A DNA stretch of 64,000 nt. Source: Cryptomeria japonica. Its lineage: Eukaryota; Streptophyta; Pinopsida; Cupressales; Cupressaceae. Every line of letters begins with the position of its first letter. Position 1 is the first letter of the stretch. A program made the translations under genes and the position numbers. Below are positions 12,010 through 22,730 of the stretch, piece after piece. The stretch spans positions 261,877,386-261,941,385 of the forward strand of contig NC_081406.1 of NCBI RefSeq assembly GCF_030272615.1, in the 5' to 3' direction. Under the pieces are notes generated by a model. That model was not told where the DNA came from and made no database searches. It saw nothing but the letters and a program-made list of their open reading frames with translations.

Positions 12010-15000
12010 ATGAAGGTAATTTCCTGGAATATACGAGGCCTAAATGGTCTCCATAAACAGGATGTGCTAAGGAATTTTATTAGAGATCATAAGCCGGACA
12101 TCATCCTGGTTCAGGAAACTAAAATGAGTAAGGAAAAAGTTGAAAAATTAAATTTCTTTAAACATGGGGGTGTTTGTGGTAGTAGTTTTAATGGGGTGTC
12201 TGGTGGGGTGGCCATATTTTGGAATAAGAAAACTATTGATGGAGATTTGATTGATGAAGACGGTAATATCATTTATATGAGATTGAAATGCATTGATGAA
12301 GGACAAGAATGGGTGGTCACCAACATTTATGCTCCAAATTCTAAAGCTGCTAGGTGTAAGTTTTGGGACAAAATCCAGCAAAAAAGAGGGGTTTTTTCCC
12401 AGGATAGTTGGTTGTTGATGGGAGATTTCAACTCCCCTTTGTAAGAGATTGACAAATTTGGAGGAACTCAAGCTCGACTGGATAGTAGGATTGATCTTAT
12501 GGACTTCATCAATGTCAATGCCCTGATTGATGTTGACCTTTCCGGAGCTTCCTACACTTGGTCTAATCAAAGGAATGAAGGAGATCTTATTCAGGTAAGG
12601 CTAGATAGATCCCTTATCAATCCCGACTGGGTCCTTAAGTATAGATTCTCTATGTTTATTATTAATAGAATAGGATCATACCATTATCCCATTTCTTTTG
12701 TTGCCGGTTCTATTAAGGGCAAACATTGTTTTCCATTCCGGTTTGAAAAAACATGGATTTCACACCCTTCTTTGGAAACTTCCATTGCCAAATGGTGGAA
12801 TATTAATGTGGATGGATCTGCCATGTTCAAAGTTGCTAAAAATTTAAGAAATACCAAAGACAACATTAAGATTTGGAGCAAAAAGGTTTTTGGAGATATT
12901 TTTGAATCCAAGAGGAAGCTTAAGGAGGAATTAGAACAGATTCAAAACTCTATTCAGGGAGATGGTTATAAGAAGTTCCCCAAGGCTAAAGAATATGAGG
13001 TTCTAGACAAATTACACAACACTATATCAAGAGAAGAAATTTATTTGAGGCAGAGATCTAGGGCTATTTGGTTAGAAGACGGTGATAGAAATACTAAATT
13101 CTTTCATATGGCATCAATGAAGCATAAAGCAGCTAGCAAGGAAATTGACACTGTTAAGGAGCAATATTTGGTTGATAATATTCCTAATATTATTGGACCT
13201 AATCAAAATAAGATATTATCTGCCATCCCTTCAGTTGATGAAATTAAAAAAGTTGTTTTCTCCTTTCAAGGGGATAAGGCTCTGGGCTCGGATGGCTTCC
13301 CAATATTTTTCTTTCAGGAATATTGGCACATTGTTGGGGATGATACGGCCAATGTTGTCAAAGAATTCTTTGGATCCAGAAGAATTCTTAAAGAAATCAA
13401 CTCTACTTTCATTGTTCTAATTCCTAAGGTGGCTGGAGTTGATTATATGGGTAAGTTTAGGCCAATAAGTCTTTGTAATTATTTTTACAAGATAATCTCA
13501 AAAGTCCCGACTTCTAGATTGTTGGTTGTTCTTCCCCTTATTATCTCTGAGTAAAAAGGATTTGTCCCAGGCAGGCAAATTTTGGATTCTATAATTCTTG
13601 TGCATGAGAATATCCACTCTCTTAATGCTGCAAACAAAGAGGGATTCCACATAAAGATGGATTTGTCAAAAGCCTGTGATAGGATTGAATGGTAGGTTCT
13701 TTTTAGGATTATGGAGGCCTTTGGATTTGCTGAGAAGGTTATTAAAATCACTAGAGAGCTGATATCTACACCAAATTTTTCTATTCTTATTAATGGATCT
13801 CCGTCCAGATTTTTTAAATCTTCAAAGGGACTCAGGCAAGGAGATCCTATATCGCCTATTATTTTCTCTATTTTGGTGGAATGTTTGAGCAGACTGATTC
13901 AAAAGTTGAAAAAGAATAGAACCATCAAAGGGTTGCAACCCTCTTCTGCTAATATCTTCTGCACACATCAATGGTTTGTTGATGATTCAATATTGTTGGG
14001 ATTTTATTCTGTTAGCAAAGCTTCTGCCTTCAAAGGTGCTCTTAGATCTTATTCCCTTGCTACTGGACAGTAGGTTAATTGGGAGAAATCTGCTATTTAC
14101 TTCATCAATACCCCATTGTTGAGGCAACAGAGGATTGCTAACATAATTGGTTGTAAGGTTGAGCTGCTCCCCTCTACTTATTTAGGTCTCCCTCTTAGTT
14201 TGGATCCTCCAAACTCTTTTTGGAATTCTTTAATTGATAAGCTCAACAAAAAATTAGCAGGTTGGAAAGGCTCTATGCTATCACAGGCTGGTAAGCTTCA
14301 GCTTCTTCAAGCCACTCTTCAGAATCTGCTTGTTTATGCTCTTAGTTTGTTTAGTATACCGGTCAAATTTGTTGAAGCTTTAGAAATAATTCAGAAAATA
14401 TTTATTTGGTCTCGTGTGGAAGATAAGAAAATGATTGCTCTAGTTGCCTAGGATAAAGTATGTTCTCCTAAAAGCAACGGGGGGTTAAGTATTAAATCTC
14501 TCAAACCTTTCAACAAAGCTTTGTTAGCCAAACAGATCTGGAGGACATATGGTATTAAGAAAGATTGGAGTAGGGTGTGGTTTGATAAATACATACATAA
14601 TCAGCCCATTCATTCTCTTCTATATTATGAAGATATCCCTACTAGATCTTTTATATGGAATAGTATGATCAAATCTATTAAAGTTGCTAAAGCTGGAGCT
14701 GGATGGGTCCTTGGCAAAGGTAATAAAATCAAATTTTGGGAGGATGTCTGGATTAAAGATGAGCCTCTTTTTTACCAAGATTGCATCCATTTCATTGAAG
14801 AATGTAAAAGGAGGTATGGTTCTATGGTCTATAATTATTGGAAGGAGAATAAATGGGTTAGACTTGATGCAATTTATGCTAGATTTTCGTTGCTCTAGCA
14901 TGATTTGTTGTCTTTTTCTGTCAGCAAAGATTCTAATGATGTTTTCTTATCGAAGAGTAATCCTAGGGGTAATTTTACTGTTGCCTCTTCTTATAAAAAA

Positions 15001-16096
15001 ATTGCTACTCAGGCCTGCAACCCTATATGGACTAAAGTTTGGAATAGATTCCTCATTCCTAAAGTTAACATGTTATTTTTGGCTTGCAACTCACAACAAG
15101 ATACTTACCATCGATAACCTAGTTCGAAGAGGATTCATGATTCCTAATAGGTGTGAGTTATGTTAGAAAGAGGCTGAGTCTGTGGATCATTTGTTCATTC
15201 ATTGTTCTTTTACCTAGGAGATCTGGGGTAAAGTGTGGATGCAATGGAAAGTCGATTAGGTAATGCAAAATAGTTTTAAGGAAGTCATATGGCAATGGAT
15301 TTTCCCTACCAAGCTTCCCATGGTTAAGACCCTCTATTCCTTTGTCCTTCCTATGACCTGTTGGCATATCTGGAAGGAGAGAAACAATAGAATTTTTAGG
15401 GAGACTAAGTGTTCTTCTCATATGGTTTTTGAAAAGATTTGTAGGGCTATTAAAGAAAACATCAATACCATTCACAAAAGTAACAAGTAGTGTAGTTATA
15501 TTAACATGACTGATAATGAGAAAAGCATCCTAACTGAATGGAATTTGATACACAAGGGCTGGAAATCTGATATGAAAAGTAGAAGAGATAATGTTGTGTG
15601 GAGGTTCCCTTTTCATGATTGGGTCAAGGTGAACTTTGATGGTGCAGCTAAAGGAAATCCTAGGAATGTTGGAGGGGGAGGGGTCATAAAAAACTCTTAT
15701 GGCTTTTGTGTTGCTGTGATTGCCTCTCCCTTTGGAGTTCAAAACAGCCATGTGGCAGAAGCTCTGGCAATGTTAAAATACCTTCAGCTTGCTCAGAGAT
15801 TTAATTTTAAAAGAATTTGGCTGGAGGGGGATTCCCTCAATATAATTCAGGCTATTAAAGGTATTAGTTCCCCTTCTTGGAACATCCAAAATATCATTGA
15901 TAATGCTAAAAAAATGTTAGATGCCTATGATAGTATGATTATTACCCATACCTTTAGGGAAGGTAATAGGGTAGCCGATTTGTTAGCCAATGAGGGGGTC
16001 ATTTTAGCGGAGGATGCTAAGTATATCAAAGAATTATCATGTAAGAATGGAGTCCGAGAGCAATTATTTTTTGGTAGAGTCCATGGTACATGTTAG
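12010..16096 (+). pseudogene. LINE ORF2: endonuclease, reverse transcriptase and RNase H
   Basis: Domains in order: an AP-type endonuclease from ATG 12010 (MKVISWNIRGLNG, DIILVQETKM, NIYAPNS, LLMGDFNSP); RT at about 13250-14450 (FRPISLCNYFYKIISK, GLRQGDPISPIIFSIL, QWFVDDSILLGF, with the catalytic FVDD); a zf-RVT region at about 14900-15250 (DNLVRRGFMIPNRCELC); and RNase H at 15600-16090 (VNFDGAAKGNPRNVGGGG, EALAMLKYLQ, WLEGDSLNIIQAI, GNRVADLLANEG). Plant L1 elements often carry this RNase H. There are ten internal stops (8 TAG, 2 TAA). A one-base shift near 15085, in a T-run, moves the reading to the next frame. Catalytic residues are mostly kept, so decay is moderate. Confidence 0.92.
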
Positions 16097-17827
16097 TTTC
16101 ATTATTACCTTTCTGAGTTTGGACTTCAATGATAGATTTTGGAATGAGGCAGATTGTCAGTTGATTACCTGTCTCAGGCGTCGTGATAATGAGTACTGGT
16201 GTGACGGGCCTTATCATATTAAGTGCTGGGTTATTTTGAATGTTTTAAAAGACTACTTGAATAACAATAAAATCACCTTGTTTTTCGATTCCAGCGTCTT
16301 GTTTCTTTAGCATTTGGTCAGTTTGTGCTCTTTTGAGGGTTTCGACTTGAACAACCATCACATTATGGGGGGAAATCTTAACCGCAATGAACCTACCAGC
16401 TGTGATAGCTGGAAAGGTGAATGGAAAATATGGTGAAGGTTGCACAGATATGGCTTCACCGATTACATGGAGAAACTGCATGGGAGCAAGAAGTTCCCCA
16501 AAAATGAAGAAGAAAGGGCTCGACTTGTCAAAAAGGATAATGCCTCCTATTATCTCCCTAACTAGGTAAAATCTTTTTGGTAGAAAATGTTGAAAGGTTT
16601 AATGGAGTACCTTATGGTTGATAGAAGGTTTTCAAAAGTTTGCAATTACCACTTTGTAATCCTTAACCATTTTCGCCATGGATCTAAGATATCGTTGCCC
16701 TTCTACTTGGCTTCCTCCCTTAATGATAACCTGACTGACCATGCCAAGAAACCTAACTCCTACCCCATTGCTCACCAAGGCCTTATTTTGTTAATATATG
16801 AGCATCTGAAGGGTAAAGATAAGGCTAATAGGGATGATCCCTTTGTGGAGAATGCCCATATTTCTGAGGATTATGATGGCTTTGATTCTAATGAGGATTC
16901 TTCTAATCTTCCTCCAAATAAGAAATAGAGGGTTAGTGATGAAGCTAAAGAAGACATTGAAGAGAATGTTGGTTTTGAGTAGGAGCAGGAGAAGGAGGTG
17001 GAAGAAGAGGCAGAGAATGAGCAGGAGAAGGAGGTTGAGGGTGAGGAAGGGGATGAGCAAAGAGAAGAGTATGTTGAAGAGTTAGAGGCGAAGGATAATC
17101 CCTATGTATCAGATAATAGGGATAATGTTCAGCATAACGTGGAGGAGGGAAACCCTGGGTCTGTGGACTCTGTCCTGGATTTGGAGACACGGAATCCATT
17201 CTAAATGCTGCTAGAAATAGCACCCTAGAAATATTCAATTTCTAGAAATGGGTGATTGATAGCATCACTAACATTCAGGATAAATAGAGAGAGCTGGATT
17301 TTAAAATTTAAAATTTGATTAAGGATATCAACATTAAAGGTAAAGAGGATTATGCGGAGGACACGAGTGCTGCAGAGGATGAAAAAGAAATTCTGGACTG
17401 GCCGAAAGGTGACATTATAAAGGGAGATTTGAAGTTCCTTGAGGATGTGGTGAGGATTATCAAAGAAAAGGGTGAGGTTGATAATGTTCTGATAACAAAG
17501 CAAATTAAAAAAACTGAGAATGCTTTGAAGAAATTCATGGAGCATAGTCTAACTGTGTTGAAGGTGTCTTCTCAAAACATGAATGTGTTGGTTGCTTGCC
17601 TGGAGAAGAACAAGCAAAATAAAGAAATGGTGATTATTGATGATGATTCGGCTTCTAGTTTTGTTCTACACTCTTCTAGACGCAGAACGGGGCAAAATGC
17701 AAGTCAGTTGGAGCTGAAGACTAAAGGCAATCAACAGATGCAGGAAAATAAAGAACTGAAAGAGGCAACTAATGCGATGATGATGTTGGTCAAGGATGCG
17801 GAAGAGACTATAAAGATTTTCATGTAA
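16083..17827 (+). pseudogene. LINE ORF3: unrecognised protein with acidic and coiled-coil-like C-terminal part
   Basis: A third frame follows the RNase H. Its possible ATG at 16083 overlaps the end of ORF2 by 14 nt; the next ATG is 16365. It can be read to 17827 through TAG 16308, TGA 16434, TAG 16563, 16581, 16926 and 16980, a frameshift near 17180, then TAG 17243, TAG 17285 and TAA 17309. Central residues read YHFVILNHFRHGSKISLPFY and YPIAHQGLILLIYEHLKG, a helical, hydrophobic part. A very acidic Glu-rich stretch follows (16930-17100), then a Lys/Glu-rich, probably coiled-coil tail to 17827. The middle faintly recalls plant-mobile-domain or 'putative plant transposon protein' families, but I cannot assign it. 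No catalytic motif is visible. Reality of the frame rests on stops being mostly CAG-to-TAG type and on its length. Confidence 0.55.
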
Positions 17828-18019
17828 AATATAATTTTGTTTTAGGTGTGCCATTTTCTCGCTGGCCTTGAGATGTTCTTTTCTTTGGTTGTTGTTCTTT
17901 TTGTTGTTCTTTTGCAACCTTTCTCTCTTTGTTCTGTCTTTTCTAGTTTCTCTTTTGCTTATCTCTTCATTTTGTAAGTGGGTTTCGAGTCCCTTAAAGC
18001 TTGATTTTCCTTAATAAAA
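17828..18019 (+). other. LINE 3' untranslated tail
   Basis: About 190 bp of T-rich sequence (TTGTTGTTCTTTTTGTTG) follows ORF3, then GGGTTTCGAGTCCC and the terminal TTAATAAAAA. The A-tail is only about 5-6 nt, so it has probably eroded. Confidence 0.65.
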
Positions 18020-18024
18020 AACAA

Positions 18025-19120
18025 TTAATATGTCACCATTAGTGATCTTATAATACAAGTTACTGTCAGCATTACCTTTAGTGAAACCAAGCTTCAAAAT
18101 ATATTTGTCCAATCTGGCATACCAAGCTCTAATGGCTTGCTTCAACCCATATAAAGCTTTCCTCAATCTGCAAACCATGTTATTGTCATCTGAAACAAAA
18201 AATCCATCAAGCTGCTCAATGCAGACTTCCTCTTCAAGATCTCCATTTAGAAATGCATACTTAACATCCATCTGATAAACCTTCTATTTCTTATGGGCAA
18301 CATAAGCAAGAAATAATCTCACAACTTCAATTCTTGCTACCGAAGGAAAAGTTTCAACATAATCAATTCCTTCCTTTTGAGAATATCCTTTGCAGACCAA
18401 GCTAGTCTTGTTCCTCACAACTTGCCCATCTTCATTCAATTTATTCCTAAAACCCCATTTAGTCCAATAACATTCTTATTTTTAGGTCAAGGAACTAAAG
18501 TCCATGTGTTGTTCTTTTCTATCTAATCCAATTCCTCTTCCATAGCTTTCATTCAACATTCATCCTTACATGCCTCAACTACTGATGTCGGTTCAATTTG
18601 AGAAATTAAGCATACCTCTTCAGCAGTCAACCTTCTCCTTATCAATACTCCTTTTCTCTTGTCTTCAATGATATGATCTTATGAATGATTCAACCTTACA
18701 TACCTAGGAGTCTTCTGACTTTTTGTTTCTTTGTACTGATCTTCAGTTACTGTTGAATTTTCTGATACTACCGAGGTAACTGGTTCAACATTTTATTACC
18801 AGATCAGTTATGATCATTTCCACATCTAGTTCTCTTTCATAAGTTCTGATTTGACCTTTGTACTGCTCATCTACCTCGACATTAGCACTCTCCACAATTC
18901 TCTACAATCTTTTGTTATAACATCTATATGCTTTGCTTTCAGTTGAATAACTAAGAAATATCCCTTCATCACATGTAGGATCAAACTTTCCAATTCACTA
19001 CCAAAGATTTTGAAATACTTAACTATAGGTTAATGACCAAACCATAACTTATAAGATGTCTTACCGATAAACCAAACTAGATCCAAGATCCAACAAATCT
19101 TTGCCGATTAACCTTAAAAT
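18025..19120 (-). pseudogene. Copia B RT N-terminal part and integrase-RT linker
   Basis: The minus-strand frame 18011-18271 reads [40 protein letters not shown] and SNLYYKITNGDILIV, the RT fingers/palm up to the LINE junction. Further right (18280-18600) come the RT N-terminal pieces ([10 protein letters not shown] on the minus strand). From 18600 to 19040 lies the variable linker, with SESPKT-like residues. At 19000-19070 the end of integrase appears ([13 protein letters not shown] in broken frames). The last 50 bp before 19121 no longer match C. It is inactive. Confidence 0.8.
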
Positions 19121-20335
19121 TGTTGGCCATTTGGTGGAATTGATTGTGTTGCATTGATGTTTTATCATTGATGTCAACACTAGTTGTTTGGATGCTTTAC
19201 CACCACCCTTCTGTTCCCGGTAGATTGAGTTTTTTTGCTAACTTGGATTCGACATGATCTAGTTAACTTTGGTATAATCTGGTGATGGAATTGGCTTGTT
19301 CATAATGCCTATACTCATTTTTGGTGAGTTGGTTTTGGTTTGGTGATTGGATGCTATCCTACTTACATAGAAGATTGGTTTTTGGTTTCGGCAAGGGTTT
19401 CACTGGAAGATCTTTTGGTGGAGATCTTTGATGCATTGCATAATTGGTGTTGGTGCAGCTTCTGATGGAGTTTCGGGATGTTGTTGGTAATCTTGTTGGA
19501 GACTTGGCATTTGGAGATCATTGTTGAAGCGTGTGGACCTATACTTGGTCCTGATTGATCTAGGTTATGGACTGACATTAATGTAACGTGTGGACAAGAA
19601 TTATTGTTGTATTTCTGGGATGTCTTATGTGTTGGATATTATTTGTTTGAGTCTAAGGCCGGCATGGTTTATAATGATGTAATTGGTTTATTGTCTGGTA
19701 GGCGACCTGATAGTTTATGGTCGAGGGTTTGTATTAATTAGATGTAAGATCTCATTATAGATCATCATGGTTATTGTAAGAGGTCATGATCAAGGAATGT
19801 AATGTGTGAATATTGTAATATCATTCAGATAGAGGAGTTGGTCGATCAATGCAGATCGAATTGAGTTTGTAAGAGGATTTAGTCCTCCGGTATTGAGCTT
19901 AACCAAAACTGTACTCAGGCATAGGAGATGCTATCTTTTGCAGTTCGACACTTCTCCGGATTATAGTCTAGATTTGTATGTAGTCAGTGAGACTCCTTTT
20001 GTGATGAGCAGTGTGCTCTAGGTTGTTGGCTTTTCTACAAGTGCAAGCCCCTTCATTGAAAATTCACATACTTACTGCAGAAGTATTATTTGATTGTGGG
20101 TAGGCTTCCCACCGTGGTTTTTCCCTTTACCGGGTTTTCCACATACAAATCTTGGTGCTGTGTGGATGGCTTTTATTCTGTGATTATTGTTTATGATTAA
20201 TTGGATTGACTATTATTCTTGTATTGTTGTTTTAAATTGATAATTCTTTTGGTAATCTCTGACAACTGATTCACAACCCCCCCCCCCCCCCCCCCCGCCT
20301 CTCAATTGTCTTCCGGTTATCTGAACTGTCTAACA
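19121..20335 (+). repeat. 5' LTR of Copia C
   Basis: It begins TGTTGGCCATTTGGTGG and ends CTGAACTGTCTAACA, followed at once by the primer-binding site. A degraded TATA-like TGTATTAATTAG is seen near 19727; the 3' LTR has the better TGTATAAATAAG at the matching place (about 25570). The LTR contains a 20-C run not shared by its partner. The two LTRs differ at many positions, so the insertion is not recent. Confidence 0.93.
20277..20296 (+). repeat. 20-nt poly-C run in the 5' LTR of C
   Basis: The run is 20 consecutive C residues where the 3' LTR has only about 7-8 (26114-26121). Other members have the corresponding C/G run of 7-9 (3555, 7785, 58287). It marks a slippage-prone site near the end of these LTRs. 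Confidence 0.9.
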
Positions 20336-20351
20336 ATTGGTATCAGAGCTT
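20336..20351 (+). other. Primer-binding site of Copia C
   Basis: ATTGGTATCAGAGCTT directly follows the LTR. TGGTATCAGAGC is the complement of the 3' end of plant initiator tRNA-Met, the usual Copia minus-strand primer. Confidence 0.95.
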
Positions 20352-20393
20352 TGGTCCTCTCTGCAGAAAGCTTAACCACTTGAGGAAGATCCT

Positions 20394-21890
20394 ATGGTGA
20401 CTAACAATTCAAGTTCATCCAGTTCTTCTAGAGCTATTTTTCATAGGGATATACTAAGGCTTGAAGGAAAAAATGATATAGTATGGAAAATTCAGATGGA
20501 GACTCATCTGAGATGTCTTGGCAAGGAGATTTGGGAGATCACACAGAATGGTGTCACAACCTTTAATATGGGATCTGGCAATCCTCCTCTAGCAAACCTA
20601 GACAAGGAGCTTGATAATGATTGTAGAGCAAGAGAAGCCCTCTTGTGTGCACTTTTTGATCAGCAAATTATGGGATTAACAGACAAATCATCTGGAAAGA
20701 CTGTATGGGATAAATTGCAAACCCTTAATGAAGGTGACCCTACAGTGAAGATTTCTAAACTTGATGGTTACCGAGTGAGATATGAAAATCTGAAGATGGA
20801 AGAACATGAAAGGATTACTGCATTCATGGAAAGAGTAAATGAGATTGTTATGGGAATTCAATATTGTGGTCGAACTCTGACCGAAGATCAGATTGTTTCT
20901 AAAGTCTTGAGAGTCCCATCACCAGCTTACAAAATGAAGGCTACTGCTATTAATGAGTTGAGAACAATGGCTAATACATATGTCAATAGAGATACTTTGG
21001 TTGGGAAACTATCTGCTTTTGAGCTTGAGGAATTTGGACCTTCTCGAGCTGTGAAAACTGAACCTACTTTTCATGCATCTACATCTACAACCGGTAAGTA
21101 AGATTGGAGAGTTTTATATGCAAAAGAATTAGAAGTTATGAAGAGAGAAGATGAAGAGTTAGAGAAACTTGAAGCACAATTTGCTAGAAGAGCACTGAAA
21201 GGACCGGTAGGAATTAAGTATGAAGGAAAAACACCTTTTAAATGTTTTGCATGTAATAAGATTGGTCATTTTGCATCTATATGTCCTTAAAGGAATTTAA
21301 GATTTGAAGAAAGAGTTAAGATATCATTTAAGCCTAATCAGAAAAAGTTTAGATTCAAGAAAAACAAATTATGCTACATAGAGGATGAGGAAGGAATTAC
21401 TGATTTAGATGATGAATCGGTAGAAGACTCTGCTAGTGGATCCGGCAATGGGAAAGAATGGGTATTCTTGGCTATCAAGGAAGATGATTTGGCACTGGAA
21501 GAGAATGTACCTGAGGAGAAGGCACTTGCTGCTAAAATTGAGGATAAGGATGAATGGGTAATTGACAGTGATTGTTCGCATCATATGACTAGAGATAAAG
21601 GAAAGTTTCAGTATTTGCAAAAAATTGATGGTCAATTAGTTAGATTTGGAGATGACAAGGCATGCATGATTAAGGGAAAAGGAACTATATCATTGGATGG
21701 TAAGAACAATACTAACAATGTTTATTATGTTGAAGATTTGAAGCATAATCTTTTGAGTGTAGGTCAATTGGTAGATAAGGGGTTTCAATTACAGTTCAAG
21801 GATGGAAAATGCAAAATCATTAACAGAATTGGCTTGGAGATTGCAACCGGTATGCAGACAAAAGGTAACATATCATTTGAACTCCGGTGA
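20394..21890 (+). pseudogene. Copia C gag and protease
   Basis: One frame from ATG 20394 with internal stops at 21099 and 21288. Residues 1-235 are a Copia-type gag (ILRLEGKNDIVWKIQMETHL, KTVWDKLQTLNEGD). A CCHC zinc knuckle is intact at about 21245-21287 (CFACNKIGHFASICP), the stop following directly. From 21555 the protease reads WVIDSDCSHHMTRDKGKF, where the catalytic D-S-G has become D-S-D, so the protease should be dead. The segment ends with LKHNLLSVGQLVDKG and a TGA at 21888. The product would assemble the particle and bind the RNA genome. Confidence 0.92.
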
Positions 21891-22730
21891 GAAAACATGT
21901 TTGATTACATAGATTGATGAAATTTGGTTATGGCATAAAAGGTTGTGTCATGTAAATTTTGATTTAATTGTGAAGATCAATTCAACTAAGGCTGTTAGAG
22001 ATATACCTAAGATTATGAAGCCCTATAATCCGGTATGTAAAGAATGTCAAATGGGTAAACAGGTCAGAACCTCTTTTAGGAGTATACAAGATAAATTAAA
22101 TGATGTTCTTGATCTTATTCACATTGATTTGTGTGGCCCTGCTAGAGTTAAAAGTTTTCATGGTGATAGATGTATCATGCTAATCATTGATGATTATTCT
22201 AGAATGATGTGGGTTACTTTTTGAGAGAAAAATATGAAGTATTTGAAAATTTTAAAATCTTTAAGGCTAAAGTGGAAACTGAGACAAGATTGAAGATTAA
22301 ATGTTTGAGATTAGATCATGGTGGAGAATTCACATCCGGTGAGTTTAATAACTTTTGTGACAAGCATGGTATCAGAAGAAATTTTTTTGCTCCCCGGATA
22401 CCTCAGCGGAATGGAGTTGTGGAAAGGAAAAACAAAACTATCTTGGATGTTGCTAGAACAATGATGATGGAAGCTAATATACCTCATATTTGTTGGAGAG
22501 AAGTAGTTAGTACAACGGTTTATGCATTTAACATAGTACATATCAAAGGAGAAACCGATAAGACACCTTATGAATTATGGTTTGGCAATACACCTATAGT
22601 TAAGTATTTCAAAATCTTTGGTAGTAAATTTTATATCAGGAGAGATGGTACCATTGGGAAATTTGATCCTAGAAGTGATGAAAGCATATTTCTTGGTTAT
22701 TCTAATGAAAGAAAAGCATATAGATGTTAG
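21891..22730 (+). pseudogene. Copia C integrase
   Basis: The pre-integrase zinc finger (LWHKRLCHVNF and VCKECQMGK, HHCC type) lies at about 21925-22060. The catalytic core follows: first Asp in HIDLCGPARVKSF, second in CLRLDHGGEFTSGEF, and Glu in NGVVERKNKTILDVARTM, so D-D-E is complete. A one-base loss in a T-run near 22220 moves the reading from one frame to the next. A further break at 22730 (after SNERKAYRC) shifts it again. Without these two shifts the domain would be nearly intact. Confidence 0.92.

Larger units (their letters stand above)
10280..18019 (+). mobile_element. L1-type LINE with three reading frames
   Basis: A 7.7-kb non-LTR element is inserted in the RT gene of B, immediately before its FVDD box. 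Comparing the two broken ends with C shows the host codons join with nothing lost, leaving AACAA as a shared 5-bp repeat (10275-10279 and 18020-18024). It holds ORF1 (DUF4283 plus zinc knuckle), ORF2 (endonuclease, RT, zf-RVT, RNase H) and a downstream ORF3. It ends in TTAATAAAAA, a short A-rich tail. The full 5' end, including ORF1, is retained. The 5-bp duplication is short for an L1 element, so the exact ends are uncertain by a few bases. Confidence 0.88.

Noticed and set aside
12148-12570. 140-codon minus-strand frame in the LINE
   Set aside because: Antisense of the endonuclease part of ORF2; no domain.
16945-17238. Pro-rich minus-strand frame
   Set aside because: Antisense of the Glu-rich stretch of LINE ORF3.
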